A DNA stretch of 64,000 bases from Lewinellaceae bacterium. Its GTDB lineage: Bacteria; Bacteroidota; Bacteroidia; Chitinophagales; Saprospiraceae. The position numbers and the translations under genes were made by a program. Shown here piece by piece: positions 1 to 8,157 of this stretch. The DNA lies in the NCBI GenBank assembly GCA_020636095.1, contig JACJYN010000003.1:930001-994000 (forward strand). Reading direction: 5' to 3'. How positions within the stretch are numbered: position 1 is the first letter of the stretch; each line of letters starts with the position of its first letter. The notes under the pieces were generated by a model. That model made no database searches, was not told where the DNA came from, and saw nothing but the letters and a program-made list of their open reading frames with translations.

Positions 1-517
1 CTCCCATCGACTGTCCGATTATAGTTTTTGGGCTGTTTGTCCGGTAGTGTTTTTCAATAAATGGTTGTACTTCCTTTTCAATAAAATCAATGAATTTCTC
101 AGAACCGCCACTGCTGGGCAGGCTTTTGGTATCTTCTTCATCCCGGCTGGGCCGGGTGAAATCGCGGTATCTGTCTACATTAGCGATTCCCACCACAATC
201 GATTTGGGCAGCAGCTCATACATATTCATAAATTGCACCAACCCGGCTATATGCGGGAAGTCTTCGTGGGCTGAGCCATCGAGCAGATAAATGACAGGGT
301 AAGTGGTTAAAGAATCCGGGTGATAACCCTCCGGGAGGTAAATATTGAGCACTCGCTTTTCTCCGAGCTCTTTGGAGTCGATTGCTTCCACCACACCAAA
401 AGGGAATAACTGCTCGGCCCTGGCATATCTGGGGTCAGCTTGTTGCTGGGCCCTGGCCGGCTGTGCGATCCATAAAAGAAGGAAAATGAAATAAGCAATT
501 TTTACAGGATTGGCCAT
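1..517 (-). CDS. alpha/beta-hydrolase esterase (IroE/Fes-like), 3' end cut by window
   Basis: Reading the minus strand from ATG at 517 gives about 172 residues that run off the window edge. The start is followed by a signal peptide (hydrophobic core, then a QPARAQ-type cleavage site). The rest matches the putative esterase family (PF00756, COG2819): an early NIYLPEGY-type strand, a VIYLLDGSAHEDF motif, a GIANVDRYRDFTRP motif, a PSSGGSEKFIDFIEKEV stretch, and finally GQSMG, the nucleophile elbow whose Ser is catalytic. Members hydrolyse esters such as siderophore or acyl esters; the substrate here cannot be told. It probably acts in the periplasm. The remaining catalytic Asp and His lie outside the window. 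Family call is secure, substrate unknown. Confidence 0.85.
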   Translation of the reverse strand, partial: MANPVKIAYFIFLLLWIAQPARAQQQADPRYARAEQLFPFGVVEAIDSKELGEKRVLNIYLPEGYHPDSLTTYPVIYLLDGSAHEDFPHIAGLVQFMNMYELLPKSIVVGIANVDRYRDFTRPSRDEEDTKSLPSSGGSEKFIDFIEKEVQPFIEKHYRTNSPKTIIGQSMG

Positions 518-587
518 TGATCGTGTGATTTCTTAGAGCTTGTCCATGTTTTTTGAAAAGCCGTCCGGTGGCTTTCTAACGGAAAGC

Positions 588-2525
588 CTACCATGTATTC
601 TTTATCAACCGCTTGGTTATTAAGCCACGGCTGGTATGCAAATGCAGGAAGTACAAGCCCGGTTGGACGGGCAGTTGAATTTGTTGAGTTCCTGGGCCCC
701 AGGATTGTATTTTCCGCCCTTTAGCATCGAATAAGGATAAATGTTGAATAGCAATTCCTGCGCCTGCTCTGATTTCTACACGCTCCGAACGGACGGGGTT
801 GGGAAATACTTTTATCTGGGCGGCGATAACATCCGAGGCGGAGCTCACCGATGGGAATTCAATATCTGCCAGGCTAAGCTCGGCTATCAGCACCGGAGCA
901 TTGTCCATACTGTTGAACATCTGGCGGAAGGTGTCGATCTCCGGCGTGCTTTCGGCGAAGATAGGCGCCAGCCACCGGGGAGGGAGCGAGTGATAATACG
1001 CCCGGGCGGTCACCTGGACTCGTCCTTCGTAGCCCAGGGTGGGGATGTGGAATTCGAGGATGTCGCCGCCGGAGCCTTCTTCCCCGTTGTCGTAGTTGAA
1101 ATTATCATCCGTCAGCGCACGGCCTACGATGCGGGTGGTGTCGTACACCTCATCGGCAGTGCTGAAGCCCCGGGGCGGCAGGCGGTTGTCTTTGAGCATG
1201 CGGTCGGCATGTTCCAGCACGACGGTGAAACCGCCGGTATCGTCGCCGGCGGCCATCTCGTAAATCTGCACCTGATCGGGCCGGTTGATGACGGCGTAGT
1301 GGGGCTCCACTCCGGCATCCTCATCGGTGAGTTCGTAGTTTTCGTTGAAGCGGCCGGAGTGGAAGAGGGTGTCTCCGGCCTCGGTGGTGGCTATGAATTC
1401 GATAAACAGGCGGCGGCTCGGGTAGCCGGAGGGCAGCTTGTGCCCCGCCCGGTTGGTGAGTTGCAGCTGGAAGTAGGCCGTGTCTTCCTGCACGCCCATC
1501 CACTCCAGATTGGAAGAGAGGGATTTGTTTTGCAGCATTTTGTAGGTCGCCTCAATGGTGGCGTCGAAGTCCTCCGGCGAGGCGTCGATGCCGAGCTCGG
1601 CGCGGTGTTCTTTCATCAGTTGCAGCATGAAGGTATTGGCGCCGGCCATCTCGTGCAGCCCAAAGGGGGAGCGCCCTTCCAGGAACAGGTAGTTGGCGGA
1701 GATGACGACCGGCTCTTCCAGCCGGGGCAGGTGGCAACCCTGGCAGCTCTGTTCCTGTTCGTAGTCTGAGTTGAGCCATTCGTGGTAGGTGGCCTGCTCG
1801 ACAAAGGTAGTGCCCAGCAACTGGCCGTTCGTGCCGATGGGCTCGGTGAGCAGGGTGTGGCAGGAGGCGCACAGGCCGGCATCGGTGACGTGGTCGCCGA
1901 AGAGCGGCTCCATCCCGACAAACTCGGCCATGGGTGGGGCAAAGGGCAGGAAGTAGGGGCCGTACACCACCCGGTTGGTGTCAAAATTGATATTTCCGGA
2001 ATGGGTTTGCCCCAATTGCTCGGCGCTGATCTTGTGGCAGGTAGTGCAGGAGACGCCGTCCAGCCCGATGCTGTCCGCCAGTAAGTCTTCCATGGTATAG
2101 TATTCGTGCCCGCGCAGCTTAGCGGTATAGTGGCCGTTGGGAGCGTGGCAGGAGGTGCACTTCGTCTCGATGGCGTCGTGGAATTCGGCGGGCGTCACCA
2201 GGATCTCATGGCTGACCTTGGCGCGCCAGAAGGGGTCTTTCGCGGCGTTGGCCATCATAGTGGAGCGCCAGTCATCGTGCACGTTGACGTCGTTGCCGAA
2301 GAAATCGACCATGGCGTAGTGGTTGGTGTCATAGCCATGGCAGCCCGAGCAATTGCCTGCCGTAGGAAAGATAATGGTGGAGTCGATGGGCCCCTGGAGA
2401 ATCTGCCGGAGCAGGGCCCGCTCGGCTTTGCTGTGAAAGGCCTTCACATCGTTGTCGATGGGAAAGAGGGTGGCGGAAAGGATGACCAGCCCGATGAGGC
2501 CGCCGAAGATGAGTTGCTTGGACAT
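588..2525 (-). CDS. T9SS-secreted multiheme (five CXXCH) cytochrome c
   Basis: A 645-residue protein starting at MSKQL. An upstream in-frame ATG at 2603 would add 26 residues read from low-complexity intergenic sequence, so I prefer 2525. A short N-terminal hydrophobic segment (about residues 5-22) serves as export signal. Five CXXCH heme-binding motifs lie at about residues 59, 123, 160, 219 and 261, as in cytochrome c554-type multiheme proteins. A beta-rich region follows, and the C-terminus is a T9SS sorting domain (VFPNPV motif, GLYFLHL, ending ITKRLIKN). The protein is therefore predicted to be an extracellular or surface-attached electron-transfer protein; its donor and acceptor are unknown. 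No cytochrome partner gene lies next to it. An antisense open frame at 741-1769 is a codon-bias shadow. Confidence 0.88.
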   Translation of the reverse strand: MSKQLIFGGLIGLVILSATLFPIDNDVKAFHSKAERALLRQILQGPIDSTIIFPTAGNCSGCHGYDTNHYAMVDFFGNDVNVHDDWRSTMMANAAKDPFWRAKVSHEILVTPAEFHDAIETKCTSCHAPNGHYTAKLRGHEYYTMEDLLADSIGLDGVSCTTCHKISAEQLGQTHSGNINFDTNRVVYGPYFLPFAPPMAEFVGMEPLFGDHVTDAGLCASCHTLLTEPIGTNGQLLGTTFVEQATYHEWLNSDYEQEQSCQGCHLPRLEEPVVISANYLFLEGRSPFGLHEMAGANTFMLQLMKEHRAELGIDASPEDFDATIEATYKMLQNKSLSSNLEWMGVQEDTAYFQLQLTNRAGHKLPSGYPSRRLFIEFIATTEAGDTLFHSGRFNENYELTDEDAGVEPHYAVINRPDQVQIYEMAAGDDTGGFTVVLEHADRMLKDNRLPPRGFSTADEVYDTTRIVGRALTDDNFNYDNGEEGSGGDILEFHIPTLGYEGRVQVTARAYYHSLPPRWLAPIFAESTPEIDTFRQMFNSMDNAPVLIAELSLADIEFPSVSSASDVIAAQIKVFPNPVRSERVEIRAGAGIAIQHLSLFDAKGRKIQSWGPGTQQIQLPVQPGLYFLHLHTSRGLITKRLIKNTW

Positions 2526-2699
2526 AGGGTTGTTGTCGGTTGTCAGTAGTTTGTCGGTTGTTGTGGCTAACGAACAACCATCAACAAGCAACGAACAATA
2601 CAATTAAGCCATAACGGCCTGGCGAAAATCCGGAAAGTTTGTGGGATGGGCAAATATTGGGGGCGGGGAATTTGTAAGCTGCTTTTCTATTGTTTTTTT

Positions 2700-2851
2700 G
2701 TTACTATTCAGCATGGGGTCTGAAATACGCCTGACGCAAAATTTTGTAGACTTTTTCCCGCTGGAACCCCTTCTCATTCCCCTTGGAAGGGGAAGGGCGG
2801 CTTACAAAATTTTGCTTGAGGGGTCAAATCACCACGATGCTGAATAGTTAC
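2700..2851. repeat. MITE-like inverted-repeat element, copy 1
   Basis: A 152-bp non-coding element bounded by near-perfect 15-bp inverted ends (GTTACTATTCAGCAT and ATGCTGAATAGTTAC, 14 of 15 matching). A second copy, inverted relative to this one, lies at 43008-43158. They share the ends and a core containing ACCCCTTCTCATTCCCCTT and two ACAAAATTT motifs. No ORF is inside. The structure suits a non-autonomous mobile or palindromic element. Confidence 0.75.
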
Positions 2852-2876
2852 GTTTTTTTAATAGCAGATATCACAA

Positions 2877-2906
2877 GAAGTAAGCCTTTTTAGGCTACTT
2901 CCTTTT
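2877..2906 (+). terminator. possible hairpin terminator
   Basis: The stem GAAGTAAGCC / GGCTACTTC with a short T-rich loop is followed by CTTTTCC. It lies downstream of the repeat element with no obvious gene to terminate, so it may equally be part of a decayed locus. Confidence 0.25.
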
Positions 2907-3015
2907 CCTCGGCCTGGGTGGTTACGTCAATTTCGTTCCTGGCACAGTGATGACGCTGATCTCCGCTACCGCGATCATCCTGAGTTTTTATGCCTACTTC
3001 AACACTTCCAGATAA
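2884..3015 (+). pseudogene. C-terminal fragment of an unknown membrane protein
   Basis: Directly after an in-frame stop at 2881, a 43-residue open stretch ends at TAA 3013-3015. It contains glycines, then VNFVPGTVMTLISATAIILS and a final aromatic-rich tail, which is the pattern of a last transmembrane helix of a multi-pass protein. There is no start codon giving a sensible protein. I read it as the surviving 3' end of a deleted transporter-like gene. The family cannot be named from this little sequence. Confidence 0.3.
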
Positions 3016-3027
3016 AAGGTTTCGCCT

Positions 3028-3223
3028 TTAGAGCGTGTTGGGAATTTCATTACTGGCCTCCAAATGGCAAATTTTCCCTCACTCTGCGTTAAATTTTTCG
3101 CTCCCGCTACTTGATAGCGGGACCCGCATCTCCCGCTCAAAAAGAGCGGGACAAAATTTGCCTTGATTGAGACAAAATTTGCTCATTTCCAGCTTCAGCA
3201 CGAAAATCCCAACACGCTCTTAG
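3028..3223. repeat. dispersed palindromic element, TTAGAG(T/C)GTGTT family, copy a
   Basis: Begins TTAGAGCGTGTTGGGAATTT and ends AAAATCCCAACACGCTCTTAG, so its ends are inverted copies. The interior carries CGTTAAATTTTTCGCTCCCG and GCATCTCCCGCTCAAAAAGA, both also present in the copy at 60286-60502. A third copy lies at 28112-28279. No ORF. Confidence 0.75.
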
Positions 3224-3247
3224 CTTTTCTTACTCTCATTAGTGCTG

Positions 3248-4663
3248 TCACCCTATCGGCTCAAACCGCGCCTGGAAAAACCGCAGCCGCTTCGGCTCGT
3301 ACACCATTTTCAGGCCTCGGGTTTTATCCCGTTCCTTAAAAACCTCCATCACCGATTCCGCCACCACATCCATGTGCGCCTCGGTATAGACCCGGCGCGG
3401 GATCGTCAGGCGGGTGAGCTCCAGGCGAGGGTAGCGGTGATCGCCGGTTTTGGGGTCGCGGCCGGCGCTGACGATGCCGCGCTCCATACTGCGGATGCCG
3501 GAGTCGAGGTACAGCTGGGCCGCCAGCATCTGGGCGGGGAACCGGTCCTGCGGGATGTGGGGATAGAACGCCCGGGCGTCCAGAAAAATAGCGTGACCGC
3601 CTACCGGCCGTACAATGGGAATGTCCCAGTCAACCAGCAACTGCCCCAGGTAGAGCACCTGCCCGACGCGGGCGCGGATGTGGCCGTCCTGCACCGATTC
3701 CTTAATACCGATGGCCATGGCCTCCATATCGCGGCCGGCCATGCCGCCATAGGTGTGCAGTCCTTCATAAACCACCACCATATTGCGCAGTTCGTCGAAC
3801 AGCTCCTCGTCGTTGACGGCCAGCCAGCCGCCGATGTTGACCAGGTGGTCCTTTTTGCCACTCATCCAGGCGCCGTCGGTGTAACTGCAGAACTCTTTGA
3901 GGATCTCGGCCACCGGTTTATCGGCGTAGCCTTCCTCGCTGGTTTGGATGAAGTAGGCGTTTTCCACCATGCGGGTGGCGTCCAGCATTAGCAAGATGCC
4001 ATATTGATCACATAACTTGCGTAAGGCTTTCACATTGGCCATGCTTACCGGCTGCCCGCCGGCCATGTTGACGGTACCCGCCAGGCTGACGTAGGCGATG
4101 TTTTCCGCCCCTTTTTCTTTAATCAGGCCCTCCAGCTTGTCCAGGTCCATATTGCCTTTGAAAGGGTGCATGCTGGCCGGGTCGTGCGCCTCGTCGATGA
4201 TGACATCGGTGAAAATGCCGCCGGCCAGTTCCTGGTGGAGGCGGGTGGTGGTGAAGTACATATTGCCGGGTACGTACTGCCCCTTTTTGATGAGAGCCTG
4301 GCTGATGAGGTGCTCGGCGCCCCTGCCCTGGTGGGTAGGCACCAGGAATTTGTAACCATAGTACTGCTGTACGGCCTGCTCGAGGTGGTAGTAGTTGACG
4401 CTGCCGGCGTAGGCCTCGTCGCCCAGCATCATGCCCGCCCACTGGCGGTCGCTCATCGCGCTGGTGCCGCTGTCGGTCAGCAGGTCGATATAAACGTCTT
4501 GGGATTTCAGCAGGAACGTATTGTAGCCGGCTTCCCGGATGGCCTGTTCTCGCTCGGCGCGCGTCGTCATGCTGAGGGGTTCGACCATTTTGATCTTCCA
4601 GGGTTCGGCCCAGGAGCGGCGCCCGGCCTGTTCTCCCATGGTTTTGAAGCGATGTGGGCTCAT
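3248..4663 (-). CDS. tpl: tyrosine phenol-lyase (beta-tyrosinase)
   Basis: A PLP enzyme of the tryptophanase/tyrosine phenol-lyase family, 471 residues, near the usual 456-470. It splits L-tyrosine to phenol, pyruvate and ammonia in the cytosol. Markers seen: the THQGRGAEH motif, LDATRMVENAYFI, the PLP lysine in MSGKKDHLVNIGG (Lys271), and the VRLTIPRR-like LTRLTIPRRVYT near the C-terminus. Residues known to separate the two enzymes are of tyrosine phenol-lyase type: Thr138 in YFTTTR (Asp in tryptophanase), Arg in RSMERG (Val in tryptophanase) and Phe in LRFFQARF. The start at 4663 could instead be the ATG eight codons later (4639). The gene stands alone, with no aromatic permease or tpl regulator beside it. 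Function confident; physiological role inferred as tyrosine use. Confidence 0.92.
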   Translation of the reverse strand: MSPHRFKTMGEQAGRRSWAEPWKIKMVEPLSMTTRAEREQAIREAGYNTFLLKSQDVYIDLLTDSGTSAMSDRQWAGMMLGDEAYAGSVNYYHLEQAVQQYYGYKFLVPTHQGRGAEHLISQALIKKGQYVPGNMYFTTTRLHQELAGGIFTDVIIDEAHDPASMHPFKGNMDLDKLEGLIKEKGAENIAYVSLAGTVNMAGGQPVSMANVKALRKLCDQYGILLMLDATRMVENAYFIQTSEEGYADKPVAEILKEFCSYTDGAWMSGKKDHLVNIGGWLAVNDEELFDELRNMVVVYEGLHTYGGMAGRDMEAMAIGIKESVQDGHIRARVGQVLYLGQLLVDWDIPIVRPVGGHAIFLDARAFYPHIPQDRFPAQMLAAQLYLDSGIRSMERGIVSAGRDPKTGDHRYPRLELTRLTIPRRVYTEAHMDVVAESVMEVFKERDKTRGLKMVYEPKRLRFFQARFEPIG

Positions 4664-4713
4664 GTGGTAGGCTTTATTTGGTTGTGGAATATCATTTTAG
4701 AGGCGAGGCGACA

Positions 4714-4807
4714 GGTGAGGTAGTGATGTGGTGATGTAGTGATGTGGTGATGTAGTGATGTAGTGAGAGGGCGTGCCTCACCATATCACCATATCACCCT
4801 CTCACCC
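4714..4807. repeat. GTGATGTA/GTGATGTG minisatellite with complementary tail
   Basis: A run of about six 8-bp units (GTGATGTG, GTGATGTA) at roughly 4722-4764 is followed by CTCACCATATCACCATATCACC, which can pair with it. It lies upstream of the tyrosine phenol-lyase start. It is likely slippage-prone; no regulatory role can be shown. Confidence 0.7.
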
Positions 4808-4900
4808 AGCGGCCTTCCTGCCGACTGGATGCATATTACAGGAGTTATACTTAACAGGAAAGGACTTTTATCATTGTTTTACGAATTTTTAGTGTACGAA

Positions 4901-7120
4901 TTACTTTTCCTGTAAAAGAGTCCGGATCTTTTCCATATCCGGATGAGCCAGGCTCTTCGATTCGATGTCCTGAAAGTCCTCCAGGATGAGTTCGCGGTAT
5001 GTTTTTTTTCCTTCGTAGGGTTTATTTTTCAAGGCGGTGTAGATTTTCCAGGCTTCCAGGTACCGTCCCTGAAAGAGAAGGGCATTGGCCAGGTTGAGCT
5101 GGAGCCATTCTTCGCCGGGCGCTACTTTTATAGCTTCACGAGTATTGCGTTCCGCTTCCTCAAACTGGCGGGAATAGAAATGGTAGGTACCGAGGTTGGC
5201 GAAAGCCATGGCGACATCGCTGTTGTAGCGGCGGGGGTTGGTGCGGGCCAGTTTCTGGTAGATTTGGAGAGCCTGCCGGATGTAGGGCTCGGCTTTTTCA
5301 TGCTGCCCGGCAGTGAGGTAGAGCCAGCTCAGGTTGATGTTGGCCAGGGCGAGGCTGGATTCGAACTTAAGCGGGCCGTCCTGGCTGAATTTTTGATAGG
5401 CCCTCAGCACTTTTTGGAGAATATTTTCTGCTTTTTGGAAGTCTCCGGATTCCTGATACAGGCGGGCCAGGTTGTTTTCGGTTCTGGAAAGGAGGGGGCC
5501 GTACAACCGGGGATTGGAGGCTGCCAGCTTTTTCTGTATGCGGACTGCTTTTCGGAAGGCTTGCTCAGCCAGTTTGAGGTAATTTTCGGGTTTCAGGTGG
5601 GCGGAATCGAGGTAGAGCAGGCCGAGATTATTCTGTATTCTGGCCATTTCCGCCTCGTACTTCCCGGGCGTTTCCTTTTCGAGCTTTTGGTACATCTTCA
5701 ATGCGGTTTCATAACATTGGAGTGCTTCTTCATATTTGTATTGGTCGTGGTAAAGCGCGCCCAGTTGTTTCCTGGTTCGGGCGAGCTGATGGGTATCGAA
5801 GCGAAGCCCGAGGATTCGCTGATAAATTTCTTCGGCTTTTTCCAGCCCTTTCTGTTCCTGGAGGAATTCCGCATAGTTGAACAGGTTGTCAAAACTGGTG
5901 CTGGCTTCTATGGAATGTTCAAATGCCCGGATGGCGGCTTCGAACCAACCCTCTTTTTCTTTTTGCAATGCAGCCAGTTGGGCCTTGATGAGAAACTCAC
6001 TGGCTTTGTCGGCCAGTTGTCGCTCCAGGAGGGCCAGTTCTGCTTCTTTTCTGGCTTTAGAAGCCAGCAGGCCTTCCTTTTCCGCCAGCATTTCCTCGGT
6101 GCGCAGAATGGCGTCGGCCTGTTGTATTTTACCTTGTTCGAAAAACGTCCGGGCCCGCCGGAGACGCTGGGTGTTGATAGGAGTACTGGAGAAGGAATCT
6201 GCCAGGCGGAGCACTTCTTCTTTGAATTGGCGTTCCCTTTTCTTCACCTCATTCATCTGAGTACTGATGTTCAGCCGGTCCTTTTCCAGGCCCTGGCGTA
6301 TAGGTTCCAACACGGCTGGAAGGGGTTCGGGCAGCGCTTCGATCTGTTTGTTCTTTTCACTCAGCTGCTCTCCGAATGATTCTATTTGTTTGCGGATGGA
6401 TTGATACGCTTCCGAATTGGCCAGCACGACGACCGCCTCCCTTTCCCGTTCCATTTGTGGAGCTTCCGGAATGAGCCAGTCGAGGGCGCCGGCTTTTTGT
6501 TCGTTCACATAGAGGCGCCAAGGAAATTCGCTGGTATAGGCTTCTTGCATGCCAACTCCCCGGTAGCTGACCAGGTTGTCGGGCTCAAAACTGTAACCCC
6601 GCGCCAGCAGCGCGCCACTGGCCATGCGGAAAGACTCCCGGATGGTGTATCCATGGGCAAGGGCATCGTAGAAGCATTCGGCAATATAGGCCGCTTCGGC
6701 ATCGGGAATACTGCGGGTAGTAGCAATGACAGCGGGCAGGCCGGCTTCGAGGTAGGGGCGGGCTTGTTCCTGAGTAGAGCACCCATTGAGAAAAATTAGC
6801 TTGAGGTTTTTCTGTAACCCCAAAAGCTCTGCTAAGCCTCCGGCATGGCCGGCTCGTCCTTCGAAATGCAGGTGTTTCCCATCAGCATGTCCGGCGTAGT
6901 GAAAGATGAATATTTTGTTTCGGAATGTCGCCAGTAGCCTGGGTAGGTCTATTGTCTGAGTGCTCTCCTCCCGGAACAGCTTGATCTTTTCATCGAGGTC
7001 CAGCCTTAACAGGACATCTCTGATACGGCTGCTTTCCAGCTTGAGTTGCTCGAGGTAGCCCTGGTCTTCGCTTTGGGCGAAGCAGATGAAAAAAACGGGT
7101 ATGGGTTTTTTCTCAGACAT
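4901..7120 (-). CDS. CHAT-domain (caspase-like) protein with coiled coil and TPR repeats
   Basis: A 739-residue cytosolic protein without signal peptide. Residues 5-200 form a CHAT domain: a strand with IFIFHYAGHAD supplies the candidate catalytic His78, and LIFLNGCSTQEQ supplies Cys114. This His/Cys dyad is the hallmark of caspase-HetF-associated (clan CD) peptidases. Residues about 230-380 are charged and heptad-like (coiled coil). From about 380 to 720 there are repeated TPR units, such as ALYHDQYKYEEALQCYETAL and LGTYHFYSRQFEEAERN. CHAT-TPR proteins are known as regulated proteases in bacterial signalling and in some antiphage systems. No nuclease, gasdermin or Cas gene lies alongside, so a defence role is only a possibility. 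The domain call is strong, the biological role open. Confidence 0.85.
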   Translation of the reverse strand: MSEKKPIPVFFICFAQSEDQGYLEQLKLESSRIRDVLLRLDLDEKIKLFREESTQTIDLPRLLATFRNKIFIFHYAGHADGKHLHFEGRAGHAGGLAELLGLQKNLKLIFLNGCSTQEQARPYLEAGLPAVIATTRSIPDAEAAYIAECFYDALAHGYTIRESFRMASGALLARGYSFEPDNLVSYRGVGMQEAYTSEFPWRLYVNEQKAGALDWLIPEAPQMEREREAVVVLANSEAYQSIRKQIESFGEQLSEKNKQIEALPEPLPAVLEPIRQGLEKDRLNISTQMNEVKKRERQFKEEVLRLADSFSSTPINTQRLRRARTFFEQGKIQQADAILRTEEMLAEKEGLLASKARKEAELALLERQLADKASEFLIKAQLAALQKEKEGWFEAAIRAFEHSIEASTSFDNLFNYAEFLQEQKGLEKAEEIYQRILGLRFDTHQLARTRKQLGALYHDQYKYEEALQCYETALKMYQKLEKETPGKYEAEMARIQNNLGLLYLDSAHLKPENYLKLAEQAFRKAVRIQKKLAASNPRLYGPLLSRTENNLARLYQESGDFQKAENILQKVLRAYQKFSQDGPLKFESSLALANINLSWLYLTAGQHEKAEPYIRQALQIYQKLARTNPRRYNSDVAMAFANLGTYHFYSRQFEEAERNTREAIKVAPGEEWLQLNLANALLFQGRYLEAWKIYTALKNKPYEGKKTYRELILEDFQDIESKSLAHPDMEKIRTLLQEK

Positions 7121-7224
7121 AGACGGACTGGCTACAATGATTGCTCCATTCTGTGTAAAGCCTAATATATAACAAATGAAGATCAGCTGGGGCTGACAAT
7201 GGCATCAGAAAGTGGCCGTTATCA

Positions 7225-7428
7225 TTGATTTTTCCCGAGTTGCCGATCCTGGCCAAATATTCCGGCGGCCTCGGCCTCGATATCGAGGCGACGGATATGG
7301 TTTTCATCTTCGTGGAAGGGCGATACAACTACAGCCTGTACAACATCAGCTCTGTGAAATCGAGCCCCATTGACATCTACAACCGGGGTGGACAGATCAT
7401 GGGAGGCGTGAAGCTGGCGTTGTGGTAA
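7225..7428 (+). pseudogene. C-terminal remnant of an outer-membrane beta-barrel protein
   Basis: About 60 residues with alternating hydrophobic pattern, containing GGLGLDIEATDMVFIFVEGR, RYNYSLYN and finally QIMGGVKLALW. The terminal aromatic residue and the last-strand pattern are typical of PorT-like or OmpA-like barrels of Bacteroidota. The only possible start is a TTG and the protein lacks a signal peptide and the first strands, so it is a 5'-truncated gene. It sits between the CHAT gene start and the duplicated terminator. Confidence 0.55.
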
Positions 7429-7500
7429 GGGCGTGAAAGCGGGGCGTATCTGTTTTGCTGATTCTTCGGAAGTGAGGCGGCTGCAGATGCCCCGGGGTTA

Positions 7501-7528
7501 TGGTTGTATGGTTGTATGGCTGTATGGT
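7501..7528. repeat. 8-bp tandem repeat TGGTTGTA
   Basis: Three consecutive near-identical 8-bp units (TGGTTGTA, TGGTTGTA, TGGCTGTA) lie in non-coding DNA. Short slippage tract; nothing else recognised around it between 7429 and 7577. Confidence 0.6.
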
Positions 7529-7577
7529 ATTGTTGGCGGGGGATGGCCGGCAACTCATGGCAGGCAAGCCTTTGCAG

Positions 7578-7681
7578 CCAGATAACCAACAATCTTCATC
7601 CGGCTCTGAGTGTCGGAAACAACCATCAACCAACAAAGACAAAGCCCCTTCGGCCGGTTCAGGCCGAGGGGCTTTGTCTTT
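7578..7681. repeat. about 100-bp direct repeat carrying a terminator, copy A
   Basis: The segment from ATAACCAACAATCTTCATCC to the end of the GACAAAGCCCC hairpin recurs at 8566-8663 with only a few differences (CTCTGAGTGTCGG versus CTCCGAGCGTCGG). It contains the strong hairpin listed separately and is directly joined to a tRNA 3' fragment. Confidence 0.8.
7635..7681. terminator. strong bidirectional hairpin terminator, copy A
   Basis: AAAGACAAAGCCCCTTCGGCC, a short loop, and GGCCGAGGGGCTTTGTCTTT form a very stable stem flanked by A and T runs. On the minus strand it directly follows the tRNA-like 3' end at 7682-7718, so it was probably that tRNA gene's terminator. Confidence 0.8.
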
Positions 7682-7718
7682 CAGAGCGGCCAACGAGACT
7701 CGAACTCGCGACCCTCAG
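7682..7718 (-). pseudogene. tRNA 3'-end remnant
   Basis: The minus strand reads the T-arm and acceptor 3' half of a tRNA (CTGAGGGTCGCGAGTTCGAG followed by TCTCGTTGGCCGCT), nearly identical to the 3' half of tRNA-Gly at 10378-10450. Upstream of the anticodon stem the sequence diverges, so no cloverleaf can form. The acceptor reads GGCCGC rather than TGCCGC, so the parent may have been a related but different tRNA. It could be an attachment-site duplicate or a deletion scar. Confidence 0.7.
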
Positions 7719-7948
7719 GCTGTATCAGGGTAGGTTTATCTGTGTCGGTCCTGATCCTGGCGCAAATATTGGCCTGAGGGTGGCGGCGTTTTTGGCACCA
7801 CTGGCTATCCAAGCGGGCAGGGTGACTCCGGCCTTTTTCTCAATTGAATCCGGAACGTATCAAAAGCCAAATTTCCTTTGGGGTGATCAAAAAGTTCCTT
7901 ACATTTGAATAGTCAGCTTTTTCGGCTTTCAAACGCAACCCAAAAACT

Positions 7949-8116
7949 ATGGACACCTTGGCGCCTCAAAAAAGAGGGGTATCGCCCTTTTTGCTCCTGT
8001 TGTTCCTGGCAGGTTTGATGGGCACTCTTTTTTTGGTCATAAACTTTCGATCACATCCGGTTCCCCTGAATCCCTCCATATCCGGTTGGGAAAGTCTTGA
8101 TTTGTCCATTGCTTAA
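7949..8116 (+). CDS. small single-pass membrane protein, unknown
   Basis: A 55-residue ORF starting ATGGACACC. A charged N-terminus (QKRG) is followed by one clear hydrophobic helix (residues about 13-32, FLLLLFLAGLMGTLFLVI) and a short polar tail ending DLSIA. It lies 41 bp upstream of the next small ORF on the same strand, so the two may be co-transcribed. I recognise no family. The membrane segment and good context make it plausible, but it may be chance. Confidence 0.4.
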   Translation: MDTLAPQKRGVSPFLLLLFLAGLMGTLFLVINFRSHPVPLNPSISGWESLDLSIA

Positions 8117-8157
8117 TCTGGCAGATTGCTCCGGCACACTTTAGATTTTAAAGAATT

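Noticed and set aside
741..1769. 342-codon plus-strand ORF opposite the cytochrome gene
   Set aside because: It is the antisense of a gene with heme motifs and T9SS domain, and its product has no recognisable domain or signal peptide.
4943..6379. 478-codon plus-strand ORF
   Set aside because: Antisense shadow of the CHAT-TPR gene; composition is that of reversed Glu/Leu-rich helices.
7682..7718. functional tRNA on the minus strand
   Set aside because: Only the T-arm and acceptor 3' half are present; no D-arm, anticodon loop or 5' acceptor can be found.
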